From Actinomadura atramentaria DSM 43919 (GTDB lineage Bacteria; Actinomycetota; Actinomycetes; Streptosporangiales; Streptosporangiaceae), in assembly GCF_000381885.1 (NCBI RefSeq), contig NZ_KB907208.1:186001-250000 (forward strand): DNA of 64,000 bases, in the 5' to 3' direction. Of this stretch, positions 34,240 to 42,972 are shown piece by piece. The position numbers and the translations under genes are program-made. Position 1 is the stretch's first letter; each line of letters starts with the position of its first letter. The notes below the pieces were generated by a model that worked only from the letters and a program-made list of their open reading frames with translations, searched no databases and was not told where the DNA came from.

Positions 34240-34980
34240 TCAGGTCGCGTGGAAGCGGCCGGGAGTCGTCCCGAACGCGTGGCGGAACGCCTCGATGAAA
34301 GCGCTCGGACCCGAATAGCCGCAGGCGGTCGCCACCGAGGTGACGGACGTGCCCGCCGCCAGCAGGACCAAAGCGTGGTGCAGGCGGAGTTGGCCGCGCC
34401 ACTGCGGGAACGTCATGCCCGTCTGCTCGCGGAACAGGCGGCTCAGCGTGCGTTCGGACGCGCCGACCGTCCGGCCGAATTCCGCGAGGGTGCGGCGGTC
34501 GGCGGGATGGGCGTGCAGAAGGTCCGCGATGCGGCGCAGGCGGTCGTCGGCGGGCGAGGGCAGGCCCGTGGGCAGGGTTTCGACGCGGCGGAGCTGGTCC
34601 AGGGCGACGCGTTCGAGGTTGCGGCGCTGCTCGGCGGCCAGGCCGTCGTCGTCGGTCAGCGCGATGACGACCTCGCGCAGAAGCGGCGAGACGGCCAGGA
34701 CGGTCGGGCGGTCGAACCCCGGCGGCGCGTCGGCGACGGCGAAGTTCACCGTGCGCAGCCGCGTCGGCCCGTGCGCGCGGTGCCCGTGGACGACCCCGGC
34801 GGGAATCCACACCGCCCGGTGCGGCGGCACGACCCACGTCCCCGCGTCGGTGCTGACGCGCAGCACGCCCCGGCTCGGATGGACGAGCTGGTGGTCGGGA
34901 TGGCGGTGCCGCTCGACGACCTCCCGGTGCGCGAGCGGCGCCGACGTCGCCGTCTCGATGTACTGGCAGATGACCGACAT
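34240..34980 (-). CDS. AraC family transcriptional regulator
   Basis: 246 aa from ATG 34980. N-terminal cupin sensor (HRHPDHQLVHPSRGVLRV, then WVVPPHRAVWIPAGVVH, about 24-68) and C-terminal double HTH (about 150-240; TVGASERTLSRLFREQTGM and ACGYSGPSAFIEAFRHAFG). Divergent from an MFS exporter with a 55-bp shared promoter region, so it probably controls that transporter (inference). Confidence 0.9.
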   Translation of the reverse strand: MSVICQYIETATSAPLAHREVVERHRHPDHQLVHPSRGVLRVSTDAGTWVVPPHRAVWIPAGVVHGHRAHGPTRLRTVNFAVADAPPGFDRPTVLAVSPLLREVVIALTDDDGLAAEQRRNLERVALDQLRRVETLPTGLPSPADDRLRRIADLLHAHPADRRTLAEFGRTVGASERTLSRLFREQTGMTFPQWRGQLRLHHALVLLAAGTSVTSVATACGYSGPSAFIEAFRHAFGTTPGRFHAT

Positions 34981-35035
34981 AGAAGGGCAGACTATCGCTA
35001 GCCCGCAACCGGCGCCCCCCGGCACGCTGGACCGC

Positions 35036-36211
35036 ATGTCCCTCAACCAGATCGCCCCGCCGCAGGTCACGGCCCGCGCGGCCGGGCCGATGCGGCGGAT
35101 GTGGGCCTGGGGCGTCGCACACGCGGTGGACGACCTGTACCAGGGCCTGGTCCCCGCGAGCGTCCCCTACTTCGTCCTCGAACGCCACTACAGCTACCTC
35201 GCCGCGAGCGGCCTCACGCTCGCCGCGACGCTCGGCAGCGCCGTCCCGCAGCCGTTCGTCGGCATCGCCGTGGACCGGCTCCGGCTGCCCGGCCTCGCGG
35301 CGGCCGGCGTGCTCGTCGCCGGGCTCGGCTACGGGCTCTCCGGCCTCGTCGGGCCGTACGCACTCGTGTGGACGCTGATCCTGCTGTCCGGCCTCGGCGT
35401 CGCGATGTTCCACCCGGCGGCGGGCAAGGCGGCCCGCGAGGCGGCGGGGGAGAGCACCGCGGCGATGAGCGTCTTCGCGGCGGGCGGGACGGTCGGGTTC
35501 TTCCTCGCGCCCGTCCTGGCGACCCCGGCGCTGGTGTCGCTCGGCGTCGGCGCGACCGTCCTGTTCGTGCCGCCCGCCGTGCTCGTCGCGTTCGTGCTGC
35601 TGCGGATCGGGCGGCGGACGCGCGCGGCGGCGGCCGCCCCGGCGACCGGCCGGGACCGGTGGGGGCCGTTCGCGGTGCTGACGGCGGTCGAGATCGTCCG
35701 GTCCACGGTGTTCGCGGGCATCACGACGTTCATCGAGCTGTACTGGATCCGCCACCTGCACGGCTCGCGCGCGCTCGCGGGCGCCGCGCTGGCGTGCTTC
35801 CTGGCGGGCGGCGTCGCCGGGACGGTCGCGGGCGGGCGGCTCGCGGACCGGATCGGCCTCGTCCGCACGGTCCAGCTCGGCGCGGTGCTCGTCGTCCCGA
35901 TGCTCGTCGGGCTGCGCGCGTCGCCGGGCCCGGTCGTCCCGCTGCTGTTCGCGTTCCTGGCGGGCGCGGCGCTGAACGTCCCGTTCGCGGTGCTGGTGAA
36001 ACTCGGGCAGGACTACCTGCCGAGCCGCCCCGGCACGGCGGCGGGCGTGACGCTCGGCCTGGCCGTGAGCGTCGGCGGCCTCATCGCGCCCCTGTTCGGG
36101 CTGGCCGCTGACGCGCACGGGCCGCAGCGCGTGTTCACGCTGCTGTGCGCCGTGCCGGTCGCGGCGTTCGTCCTCGGCCTGTTCCTCACCTCCCCGGAGC
36201 GCGGGCGCTGA
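35036..36211 (+). CDS. MFS transporter (fosmidomycin-resistance-like)
   Basis: 391 aa, about 12 membrane helices. The N-terminus carries HAVDDLYQGLVPASVPYFV and a later FHPAAGKAAREAAGE loop, both typical of the Fsr-type drug-efflux branch. A central basic loop (about 190-220) separates the halves. Likely proton-driven export of a small toxic compound, controlled by the divergent AraC regulator. Substrate not determinable. Confidence 0.87.
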   Translation: MSLNQIAPPQVTARAAGPMRRMWAWGVAHAVDDLYQGLVPASVPYFVLERHYSYLAASGLTLAATLGSAVPQPFVGIAVDRLRLPGLAAAGVLVAGLGYGLSGLVGPYALVWTLILLSGLGVAMFHPAAGKAAREAAGESTAAMSVFAAGGTVGFFLAPVLATPALVSLGVGATVLFVPPAVLVAFVLLRIGRRTRAAAAAPATGRDRWGPFAVLTAVEIVRSTVFAGITTFIELYWIRHLHGSRALAGAALACFLAGGVAGTVAGGRLADRIGLVRTVQLGAVLVVPMLVGLRASPGPVVPLLFAFLAGAALNVPFAVLVKLGQDYLPSRPGTAAGVTLGLAVSVGGLIAPLFGLAADAHGPQRVFTLLCAVPVAAFVLGLFLTSPERGR

Positions 36212-36214
36212 CCG

Positions 36215-37030
36215 TCAGCCGGTGCGCCGGAAGCGGCGGGCCGCCCACAGCAGGAGCACCGCCCCGGAGCCGGCCAGCAGCGCCAGCTCTACCGCGACCG
36301 GCGGCTGCCAGCCGCCCCAGCGCGGTCCGGCGAACAGCCGCTCGGGGACGGGCCCGGGCAGCCGGGCGGTGATCGTGCGGCGCAGCGCGTCGACCGCGTA
36401 GCTCAGCGGGTTCGCGGTCACCGCCCAGGTCAGCCACGGCGGCAGCCCGCTGACGGGGAACATCGCGCCGGACAGGAACGCCAGCGGCGTCACGATCATG
36501 CTCATCAGCGCGTAGAACGACTCGGCGCGCTGGATGCAGACGGCCAGCAGCGTGCCGAGCGCCGTCACCGCGAGCGCGACGACCGCCAGCTCCCCGAGCA
36601 GCAGCGCGAGCGTCGCCGGATCGTGCGGGACGCCCGCCAGCGCGGCCAGCGGCAGCATCAGCGCGCCCTGGCAGCCCGCGATCGTCGCGCCGCCGAGGCA
36701 CCGCCCGACCAGCAGCGTCTCCCGCCGGACCGGCGCGACGACCATCTCCCGCAGGAACCCGGCCTGCCGGTCCGCGACGAGCGAGGCCCCGGCCGACAGC
36801 GCCGGGGCCTGGACGGCCATCACCAGCAGGCCGGGGAACAGGAACGTCCGGTAGTCCGCGCCGGGCCCGGACGGCAGCAGCGCCGACAGCCCCGCGCCCA
36901 GCACCAGCAGCGTCAGGACGGGCTGGATCAGCGTCACGACGATCTTGAGCCGGTCCCGCGTGTAGTGCAGCATGTCGCGCTGCCACACGACCCGCAGCGC
37001 GGCCAGCTCGTCCGCGAGCGCGGCGGTCAC
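36215..37030 (-). CDS. ABC-2 type transporter permease (DrrB-like)
   Basis: 271 aa, six predicted helices with a short cytoplasmic N-terminus (RDMLHYTRDRLKIVVTLIQP). The ABC-2 signature region LSGAMFPVSGLPPWLTWAVTANPL is near 195-216. The GTG start overlaps the stop of the ATPase gene by 4 nt, so they are coupled. Divergent from the lanthipeptide precursor, so it probably exports or gives immunity to that product (inference). Confidence 0.9.
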   Translation of the reverse strand: MTAALADELAALRVVWQRDMLHYTRDRLKIVVTLIQPVLTLLVLGAGLSALLPSGPGADYRTFLFPGLLVMAVQAPALSAGASLVADRQAGFLREMVVAPVRRETLLVGRCLGGATIAGCQGALMLPLAALAGVPHDPATLALLLGELAVVALAVTALGTLLAVCIQRAESFYALMSMIVTPLAFLSGAMFPVSGLPPWLTWAVTANPLSYAVDALRRTITARLPGPVPERLFAGPRWGGWQPPVAVELALLAGSGAVLLLWAARRFRRTG

Positions 37031-38007
37031 CGGGCGGCCCCCTCGTCGCGGATGGTGCGGCCGGTGTAGTGAAGGAACACGTCGTCGAGGCTGGGCCGCA
37101 CGACGGTGACGGCGTCGATCGGGACGTCCAGTCCGGCGCACAGCCGGGGCACGAACGACGCGCCGTCGGCGACCCGCACCGACAGCCCGGCGGGCCCGAG
37201 CGCCGGTTCGAGCCCGAACGCGCCGCGCAGCCGCTCGGCGGCGGCCGCGTCGTCGCCGGTGCGCAGCTCGACGCGGTCGGCGCCGACGACGTCCTTCAGC
37301 TCGGCGGGCGTCCCCTCGGCGACGATCGCGCCGCCGTCGATGATGGCGACGCGGTCGCAGTGCTCGGCTTCGTCGAGGTAGTGCGTGGTGAGGAACAGCG
37401 TGATGCCCTCGCGGCGGCGCAGCCGGTGCAGGTGCTCCCAGATCCGCGCGCGCGTCTGCGGGTCGAGGCCGACGGTGGGCTCGTCGAGGAACAGGACGCG
37501 GGGCCGGTGCATCAGCGCCCGGACGATCTCCAGCCGCCGCCGCATCCCGCCGGAGAACGCGGCGACCGGGTCGTCGCGCCGGTCGGCCAGGCCCGCGAGG
37601 TCGAGCAGGTCGCGGGCGCGCTCGCGGGCGTCGTCGGCGCGGACGCCGTACAGCCGGGCGTGGAAGCGCAGGTTCTCCCAGGCGGTGAGGCCGAGGTCGA
37701 GGGTGGTCTCCTGGAAGACGAGCCCGATGCTGCGGCGCACCCGGTCGGGGGCGGTGCGGACGCTGTGGCCGTCGATCCACGCGTCCCCGGAGGTGGGCGC
37801 GGTGAGCGTGCAGAGCATCCCGATCGTGGTGGTCTTGCCCGCGCCGTTGGGGCCGAGGAAGCCGAACGTCTCGCCGGGCGCGACGGCGAGGTCCACGCCG
37901 CGGACGGCGGTCGCGCCGGGGTAGCGCTTGGCGAGGGCCTGCGCGCGGACCGCGGGCCCGCCGACATAGGCGACAGAACTGGCGGCGTTTTGCCGGAGCC
38001 ATGCCAA
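37027..38007 (-). CDS. ABC transporter ATP-binding protein (DrrA-like)
   Basis: About 326 aa from TTG 38007, chosen for the AAGGGAGG site 10 nt upstream; a longer frame to 38112 runs into an AT-rich promoter region. Walker A GPNGAGKTTTIG, signature FSGGMRRRLEIVRAL, Walker B VLFLDEPTVGLD, and switch His in LFLTTHYLDEAEH. The C-terminal regulatory extension (RVELRTGDDAAAAERL) is typical of DrrA drug/peptide exporters. Paired with the following permease gene. Confidence 0.88.
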   Translation of the reverse strand: MAWLRQNAASSVAYVGGPAVRAQALAKRYPGATAVRGVDLAVAPGETFGFLGPNGAGKTTTIGMLCTLTAPTSGDAWIDGHSVRTAPDRVRRSIGLVFQETTLDLGLTAWENLRFHARLYGVRADDARERARDLLDLAGLADRRDDPVAAFSGGMRRRLEIVRALMHRPRVLFLDEPTVGLDPQTRARIWEHLHRLRRREGITLFLTTHYLDEAEHCDRVAIIDGGAIVAEGTPAELKDVVGADRVELRTGDDAAAAERLRGAFGLEPALGPAGLSVRVADGASFVPRLCAGLDVPIDAVTVVRPSLDDVFLHYTGRTIRDEGAAR

Positions 38008-38126
38008 AATGTGTCGGCCTCCCTTCTTTTTACCTTCATTTTTTGCGATTCCTTGGTCCTTCGCGGACGTCCACACGTTACCGTCTGCGACTGTAAGGCA
38101 ACGCAACGACATCCTGAGGAGGAGTC

Positions 38127-38282
38127 ATGGCCGCTTCTTTCGAGCCCCGCGACGCCGGTGTCATCGAGGCCGACGAGCTCGCCGCCGTTCCGTCCGAGGC
38201 CCCCGAGTACCAGGCCGGGAGCTGCACGGTCTGCCACTGGGGCCTCACCCGCCTCTGCGACGACTTCAGCACGCAGGCCTGA
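38127..38282 (+). CDS. lanthipeptide precursor peptide (class III/IV-like)
   Basis: 51 aa, with GAGGAGG 7 nt before ATG 38127. An acidic leader (about 1-31, with EADELAAVPSEAPEYQAG) is followed by a Cys-rich core beginning about Ser32: SCTVCHWGLTRLC plus a DDFSTQA tail. Three Cys (33, 36, 44) and five Ser/Thr (32, 34, 41, 48, 49) allow up to three thioether rings, for example Ser32-Cys36 and Thr41-Cys44. The usual class III leader motif (LLDLQ-type) is not seen. It lies just upstream of a LanKC/LanL-type synthetase and divergent from an exporter. The cleavage site is inferred. Confidence 0.82.
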   Translation: MAASFEPRDAGVIEADELAAVPSEAPEYQAGSCTVCHWGLTRLCDDFSTQA

Positions 38283-38325
38283 GCGACACCCGTGTTGACG
38301 GCGGCCTGACCGCCTGACCGCGGCG

Positions 38326-38357
38326 CCGGGGGGTCATCGGTCTCGATGGCCCCCCGG
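38326..38357 (+). terminator. attenuator-like hairpin between precursor and synthetase
   Basis: 12-bp stem CCGGGGGGTCAT/ATGGCCCCCCGG (one G-U pair), 8-nt loop, lying between the precursor stop and the synthetase start. Such hairpins in lanthipeptide operons lower synthetase expression relative to precursor. Confidence 0.72.
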
Positions 38358-38392
38358 TCCCGTTCGCCGACGCCCACGGAAGGGGACCCCAC

Positions 38393-40990
38393 GTGCTCAC
38401 CGAACCCGATGTCCTGGCGGAGGAGGGGGAGCTGCGCGCCGCGCTGGCGGAGCCCGCCGCCCGCGCCGGACGGACGATCTCCGCCCACGGCGAATGGCTC
38501 GTCGTGGACGACCCCTCGTTCCGGCTCCCCGTGCAGGGCTGGAAGATCCACGTGTCCGCGCGCCCGGCGACGCTGCTGGAGACCGTCCGGCGGATGCTGC
38601 CCGCGCTGACGGCGGCGTCCTGCCACTTCAAGGTCGTCCGGTCGGGGCGGGCGCTGCAGGACCTGAACTCCTCCAACAACAGCCCGGGGTCGATCGGGAA
38701 GGCGGTGACGGTCTACGCGGCGCGCGGCGACGTGGTGCCGCTGGCGCGGCGGCTGGCCGCCGATCTGGCGGGGCTGACCGGGCCGCGGGTGAACAGCGAC
38801 CGGCGGGTCCGGCCGGACGCGCCCGTCTACTACCGGTTCGGGCCGTTCCAGTCGCAGTACCGGCCGAACGAGGACGGCGATTTCGAGCTGGTCGTCACCG
38901 ATCCGGCGGGCGGCACGCACGCGGGCATGGCGGAGGACACGTACTGGCAGCCGCCGTGGGACCCCGACCCGTTCGCGGAGCCGGGCGTCCCCGCGCCGCG
39001 TCCGGCGGGCGGGCCGCCCGCGGTCGTGCTCGGCGGCCGGTACCGGGTCGAGCGGGCGCTGACCCGCAACGGCAAGGGCCGCGTGTACCGGGCGCTGGAC
39101 GGCGAGACGGGCGCGTCGGTGATCGTCAAGGAGGCGCGCGCCCACGTCAACGAGGACGTCCTGCGCCGCGACTCGCGGTTCCGGCTGCGCAACGAGCGGG
39201 CCGCGCTGGAGCTGCTGCGCGACGTCGAGGGCGTCCCGCGCGTGCTGGACCACTTCCGGCACGGCGAGCAGGAGTACCTGGTCATCACCGACATGGGCGC
39301 GACCGCGCTGGGCCAGGATGTCGCGCTCAACGGCCTCTACACCGCCGACCCGCGCGACGGCCGCTGCCTGCGCGACCTGGCCGTCCGGCTGCTGGAGCTG
39401 GTGGACGGCGTCCACGCGCGCGGCGTGCTCGTCCGCGACGTCAGCCCGGCGAACGTCGTGCTGGACGACGCGACGGGCCGCCCGGCGCTGGTGGACTTCG
39501 AGATCGCCCACGTCGAGGACCCGCCGATCTTCGGCTGGACGCGCGGCTACGCCTCCCCCGAGCAGGAGCGCAACGAGAAACCGACCGTCGAGTGCGACTA
39601 CTACTCCCTCGGCGCCACCCTCTTCTACGCCGCGACCGGCGTCCCGCCGACGTGGATGACCGGCGACGCCCACAACCACGACACCGCCCGCGCCGCCGCC
39701 GTCCTGGACGGGCGCGGCGGCATCGGCGGGACGATCCTCGGCCTGCTCAGCCCCGACCCGGCCGACCGCCGCGCCACCGCCGGACGGCTGCGCGCGGGCC
39801 GGTTCGCGACCGCGCCGACGCCCGTCCTGCAGCCCGGCGAGCGCGAGCGGCGGCTGGCGCGCGCCGTCGACCACGGCGTCGAGGACGTCGTGCGCGGCGC
39901 GAAGCGGCTGATGCGCGGCGAACGGCTCACCGGTGGACGCGTCGTCAACCCCGTCAACCTGTACCGGGGCGCGGCCGGGATCGGGCTGGAGCTGCTGCAC
40001 CACCACGACCGCGCGGAGGCGGCCGACCTCGCCCGCGACCTCGCGTACTGGGCCACCGGGTTCCTGGCGATGCGCGAGCACCGGCCCGGCCTCTACACCG
40101 GCGACACCGGGACGGCCGTGTTCGTCGCGGCGGCGGGCGCGACGCTCGGCGATGACGCCCTGACCGAGACCGCGCGCGGTATGGCGCGGCCCGTCGTGCC
40201 GCGCGTCGCCGGGGACGACCAGCACGGCGGCCTCGCCGGGATCGGGCTGGCCGAGCTGCTGCTGTGGGACCTCACCGGCGACGCGTCCCGCCGCGACCTC
40301 GCCGCGCGGTGCGCGGAGCGGCTGGCCGCCGGGGGCCTGGAGCGCGTCGCGGGCGGCGGCGCGCCCGACTACGACGACTGCGGCGCGGTGTCGCGGACGC
40401 TCGGGTACTCGCACGGCGTCGCGGGCCTCGCCCACTTCCTGCTCGCGTACCGGACCGCGACCGGCGACACCGCCTGCGAGCCGGTCGTCCGCAAGGGCTA
40501 CGACGTCCTCGCCGGGCACATGGCGCCGCTGCTGGCGGCGGCGCGGTCCGCGTCGGCCAAGCCCATGCACGCGGCGTTCTGCCAGGGCATGGCGGGCATC
40601 GGGGCGTCGCTGGTGCGGGCGGGCCGCGACCTGCGCGAGGACGCCTACCTCGACCTCGCGCGGGAGGCCGCCGAGGTCTGCGGACGGCTCGCGCCGCGCA
40701 TGTACGCGCTGACGCAGTGCTGCGGGCTCGCCGGGATCGGGGAGCTGTACCTCGACCTCGCGGCCGTGACGGGGGAGGACGCCTACCGGCGGCGCGCGGA
40801 CCGCGTCGCGGACCTGATCCTCGCGCGGGCGGGCGGCACGCCGGACGCCCCGGTCTTCCCGGACACCTCGCTGTTCGAGAGCAGTCCGGACTGGTCGACG
40901 GGGACGTCCGGCATCGTGACGTTCCTGCGGCGGCTGCGGTCGGGCGGGGCGGCGCGGCTGTGGCTGGACCCGCTGGTGCTGCCCGCCTGA
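38393..40990 (+). CDS. three-domain lanthionine synthetase (LanKC/LanL type) with CCG cyclase motif
   Basis: 865 aa from GTG 38393 (GGAAGGGG upstream). The phospho-Ser/Thr lyase domain (about 20-200) opens with PVQGWKIHVSA; the kinase domain (about 215-480) has VRDVSPANVVL, VDFEIA and GYASPEQE; the LanC-like cyclase is at about 490-865. The cyclase keeps SHGVAG, then Cys730 (AAFCQGMAG) and Cys776-Cys777 (TQCCGLAG). Classical class III cyclases lack metal ligands and class IV ones have Cys/Cys-His; here His is replaced by Cys, giving a CCG-type site as in ProcM-like class II enzymes. It should phosphorylate, eliminate and cyclise the upstream precursor. Confidence 0.92.
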   Translation: MLTEPDVLAEEGELRAALAEPAARAGRTISAHGEWLVVDDPSFRLPVQGWKIHVSARPATLLETVRRMLPALTAASCHFKVVRSGRALQDLNSSNNSPGSIGKAVTVYAARGDVVPLARRLAADLAGLTGPRVNSDRRVRPDAPVYYRFGPFQSQYRPNEDGDFELVVTDPAGGTHAGMAEDTYWQPPWDPDPFAEPGVPAPRPAGGPPAVVLGGRYRVERALTRNGKGRVYRALDGETGASVIVKEARAHVNEDVLRRDSRFRLRNERAALELLRDVEGVPRVLDHFRHGEQEYLVITDMGATALGQDVALNGLYTADPRDGRCLRDLAVRLLELVDGVHARGVLVRDVSPANVVLDDATGRPALVDFEIAHVEDPPIFGWTRGYASPEQERNEKPTVECDYYSLGATLFYAATGVPPTWMTGDAHNHDTARAAAVLDGRGGIGGTILGLLSPDPADRRATAGRLRAGRFATAPTPVLQPGERERRLARAVDHGVEDVVRGAKRLMRGERLTGGRVVNPVNLYRGAAGIGLELLHHHDRAEAADLARDLAYWATGFLAMREHRPGLYTGDTGTAVFVAAAGATLGDDALTETARGMARPVVPRVAGDDQHGGLAGIGLAELLLWDLTGDASRRDLAARCAERLAAGGLERVAGGGAPDYDDCGAVSRTLGYSHGVAGLAHFLLAYRTATGDTACEPVVRKGYDVLAGHMAPLLAAARSASAKPMHAAFCQGMAGIGASLVRAGRDLREDAYLDLAREAAEVCGRLAPRMYALTQCCGLAGIGELYLDLAAVTGEDAYRRRADRVADLILARAGGTPDAPVFPDTSLFESSPDWSTGTSGIVTFLRRLRSGGAARLWLDPLVLPA

Positions 40991-41005
40991 CCTGCCCGAC
41001 CCGGG

Positions 41006-41899
41006 TCAGAGCGCGTCGGCGCTCCGGTAGAGCCGCCACACCGCGTCGCCGAACGGCGGGCTCCACAGCGTCGTGTTGCGGAGGTCGGTGTTGGTGGTGA
41101 CGCCGGTGACGTAGCCGGTGCCGCCGTCGTACCCGCTCAACCACGGGCCGCCGCTCGCGCCCGTGGTGAGCGGGCACGGCAGCGCGCGGCGGACGCCCGC
41201 GGGGCGCGTCGTCCCGGCGCACGACTCCTGCCGCTCGCCGTCGTACGGCGCGAGGAACGGGTAGCCGAGGACGGTCGTGCGCGCCCGCGCGGGGCCGCCG
41301 GTGCGCAGGCCGTTCGCGCCGACGACGGCGGCGAGGTCGCGGCCGCCGCGCGGGGCGACCTTGACGAACGCGGCGTCGTACTCGGGCCGCGCGCCGCGCA
41401 CCCAGCCGGCGAAGGCGGCGAGCCATTCGGCGCGCCACGTCCCGTACGGGCGGCGGCCGCGGTCGTAGCCGGGGACGAACGTCCAGTCCTCCAGCCATCC
41501 GGCGGCGTTGCGGACGCAGTGCCCGGCGGTGGCGACGAGGTCGCCGGACGCGCTGCGGACGACGGCGGCCGAGCACGAGTAGTCGCGGCCGTTGGCGGGG
41601 TCGCGGAAGAACACCTTCCCCGTGCTGGCGCTGACAGCGGCGCGCGGACCGGGCCTCGGCGCGACGCTGTGGACGGCCGTGCCGCGCGGCCTGCCCGGCG
41701 CGGCCCGGCGCTCGGGGATCGGGACGGGCCGCGCGGCGCGCATCCGGGCCGGGGTCCAGGACCCCGTCGCGCGGCGCGCGTCGGCGGCGGACGGGGCCCG
41801 GACGGCGACCATCCGTCCGGGGTCCTCGTCGGCTAGCGCCGGATCGCCCGCCCCCGCGATGAGAATCAGGGCAACTCCAGTGGAAATTACTTTTCGCAT
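41006..41899 (-). CDS. secreted trypsin-like serine protease
   Basis: 297 aa from ATG 41899 (GAGG 6 nt upstream; a GTG two codons earlier is possible). Signal peptide to about residue 23 (AGDPALA), a propeptide-like region, then an S1-type domain with His117 (ATAGHCV), Asp165 (EYDAAFVKV) and Ser239 (TTGASGGPW). Convergent with the lanthionine synthetase, 15 bp apart. A role in leader removal is possible but not supported by the precursor, which has no Arg/Lys near the leader-core junction. Confidence 0.88.
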   Translation of the reverse strand: MRKVISTGVALILIAGAGDPALADEDPGRMVAVRAPSAADARRATGSWTPARMRAARPVPIPERRAAPGRPRGTAVHSVAPRPGPRAAVSASTGKVFFRDPANGRDYSCSAAVVRSASGDLVATAGHCVRNAAGWLEDWTFVPGYDRGRRPYGTWRAEWLAAFAGWVRGARPEYDAAFVKVAPRGGRDLAAVVGANGLRTGGPARARTTVLGYPFLAPYDGERQESCAGTTRPAGVRRALPCPLTTGASGGPWLSGYDGGTGYVTGVTTNTDLRNTTLWSPPFGDAVWRLYRSADAL

Positions 41900-42138
41900 T
41901 CGCACCCTCGCTATCTGTCGCGGCTCGATGCTCGCGTAGACAGCGCGGGTCGTCCACCGGCTTCACCGGTTCCGTCAGGGCGTTCGGCGCGGCGCCCCGC
42001 ACCCGCTGACGCGCCGTGCGCCACGCCACGTGCGCGTCGCGCCGTGCGTCGGCCGCCGTGCGCCCGCGACGCGACGCGCAGGACGCGCGGCGTACTGAGC
42101 GGCCGCCCGCGCGCGGCAGCGCGGTCGGGCGCGTGGGG

Positions 42139-42163
42139 GAGCCGCCGGGTGGGCCGGCGGCTC
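42139..42163 (-). terminator. terminator of the DUF2267 gene
   Basis: Perfect 10-bp stem GAGCCGCCGG/CCGGCGGCTC with a 5-nt loop, 28 nt past the stop of the minus-strand DUF2267 gene. No gene is seen in the rest of 41906-42190. Confidence 0.7.
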
Positions 42164-42190
42164 GCGGTCGGGTGGGTCAGGTCCCGCTGG

Positions 42191-42592
42191 TCAGTCCGTG
42201 CTGCCCTGGGCCAGGAGGTCGCGGATGTCGTCCGGGACCGCGTCGGCGATCTTGTCCATGACGCCGCCCTCGGTGGCCTCGCCCATCATCTCCAGGACGA
42301 CGCGCGCGAGGTAGGCGGCGCGTGGCTCGTCCACCTGGGCGCGGGCGGCGACGCGGGCGACGAAGTCGGCGCGGTCGAAGCGCTCGCCCGTCCCCGCGCC
42401 GCCGAACACCTCGGTGCGGCGCAGGTTCTCGCCGATCTCGCGGGGAAGCTGGGCGGCCAGGTGGTCGGCGAGCCCTTCGGGGACGCGTTCGCCGAGCGTC
42501 TCCAGGGTGGCGCGGCAGGCGGTCTCGGCCTCGCCCCTGCTGGCCAGCCGGGCGCGGGCCTGGACCTGTCCGATGAGCTGGTCGTGCTGCAT
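42191..42592 (-). CDS. DUF2267 domain protein
   Basis: 133-aa soluble helical protein. The arrangement ACRATLETLGERVPEGLADHLAAQLP, then FVARVAARAQVDEPRAAYLARVVLEMM, matches the two-part DUF2267 fold often found beside CBS-domain or stress genes. A GGGGG site lies 7 nt before the ATG. Biochemical role unknown. Confidence 0.85.
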   Translation of the reverse strand: MQHDQLIGQVQARARLASRGEAETACRATLETLGERVPEGLADHLAAQLPREIGENLRRTEVFGGAGTGERFDRADFVARVAARAQVDEPRAAYLARVVLEMMGEATEGGVMDKIADAVPDDIRDLLAQGSTD

Positions 42593-42629
42593 GTCGAATC
42601 CCCCGAAATATTCAGTGAGCGGTCGTGGT

Positions 42630-42884
42630 TCAGCTCCGGTGTCGCTTGGATTCCGGCTCGCCGTAGCCGGGTTTGGGGTGCGGGGACTCGTCCCGCCCCT
42701 TGCCCCGGTGGATGTCGGAGAGCCGTTCCACGTGGTGGTACGGGTCGTGGCGCGGGTCGCTGTGGTTCTGCTTGGACGCGCCCGTCGTCACGCCCGCCGC
42801 GCTGGGCGTCGTCCCGGCGTCACGGGCGGCGCGGGCGGCGTGGCGGCGCTGGGTCTCGTCGCCTTCCATCTTCTTGCGGACCAT
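42630..42884 (-). CDS. small hydrophilic protein, unknown
   Basis: 84 aa from ATG 42884, which has GAGGGGG 4 nt upstream; the open frame extends further up without ribosome-binding support. Highly charged and probably disordered (KQNHSDPRHDPYHHVERLSDIHRGKGRDESPHPK region). It lies just upstream of the DUF2267 gene in the same direction. Possibly a stress-related small protein; not recognised. Confidence 0.6.
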   Translation of the reverse strand: MVRKKMEGDETQRRHAARAARDAGTTPSAAGVTTGASKQNHSDPRHDPYHHVERLSDIHRGKGRDESPHPKPGYGEPESKRHRS

Positions 42885-42972
42885 GAGTCCCCCTCTGGCT
42901 CGGGTCGCCGCCGCCCTACCCGGGCGGCCGCCCGCCCATGCGGCGGGCCGGGCGGGCGGCGGCGCGCCGGGC

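Noticed and set aside
38078..40570. 830-aa minus-strand frame opposite the lanthionine synthetase
   Set aside because: Low-complexity Arg/Val/Ala-rich product with no domain; antisense shadow.
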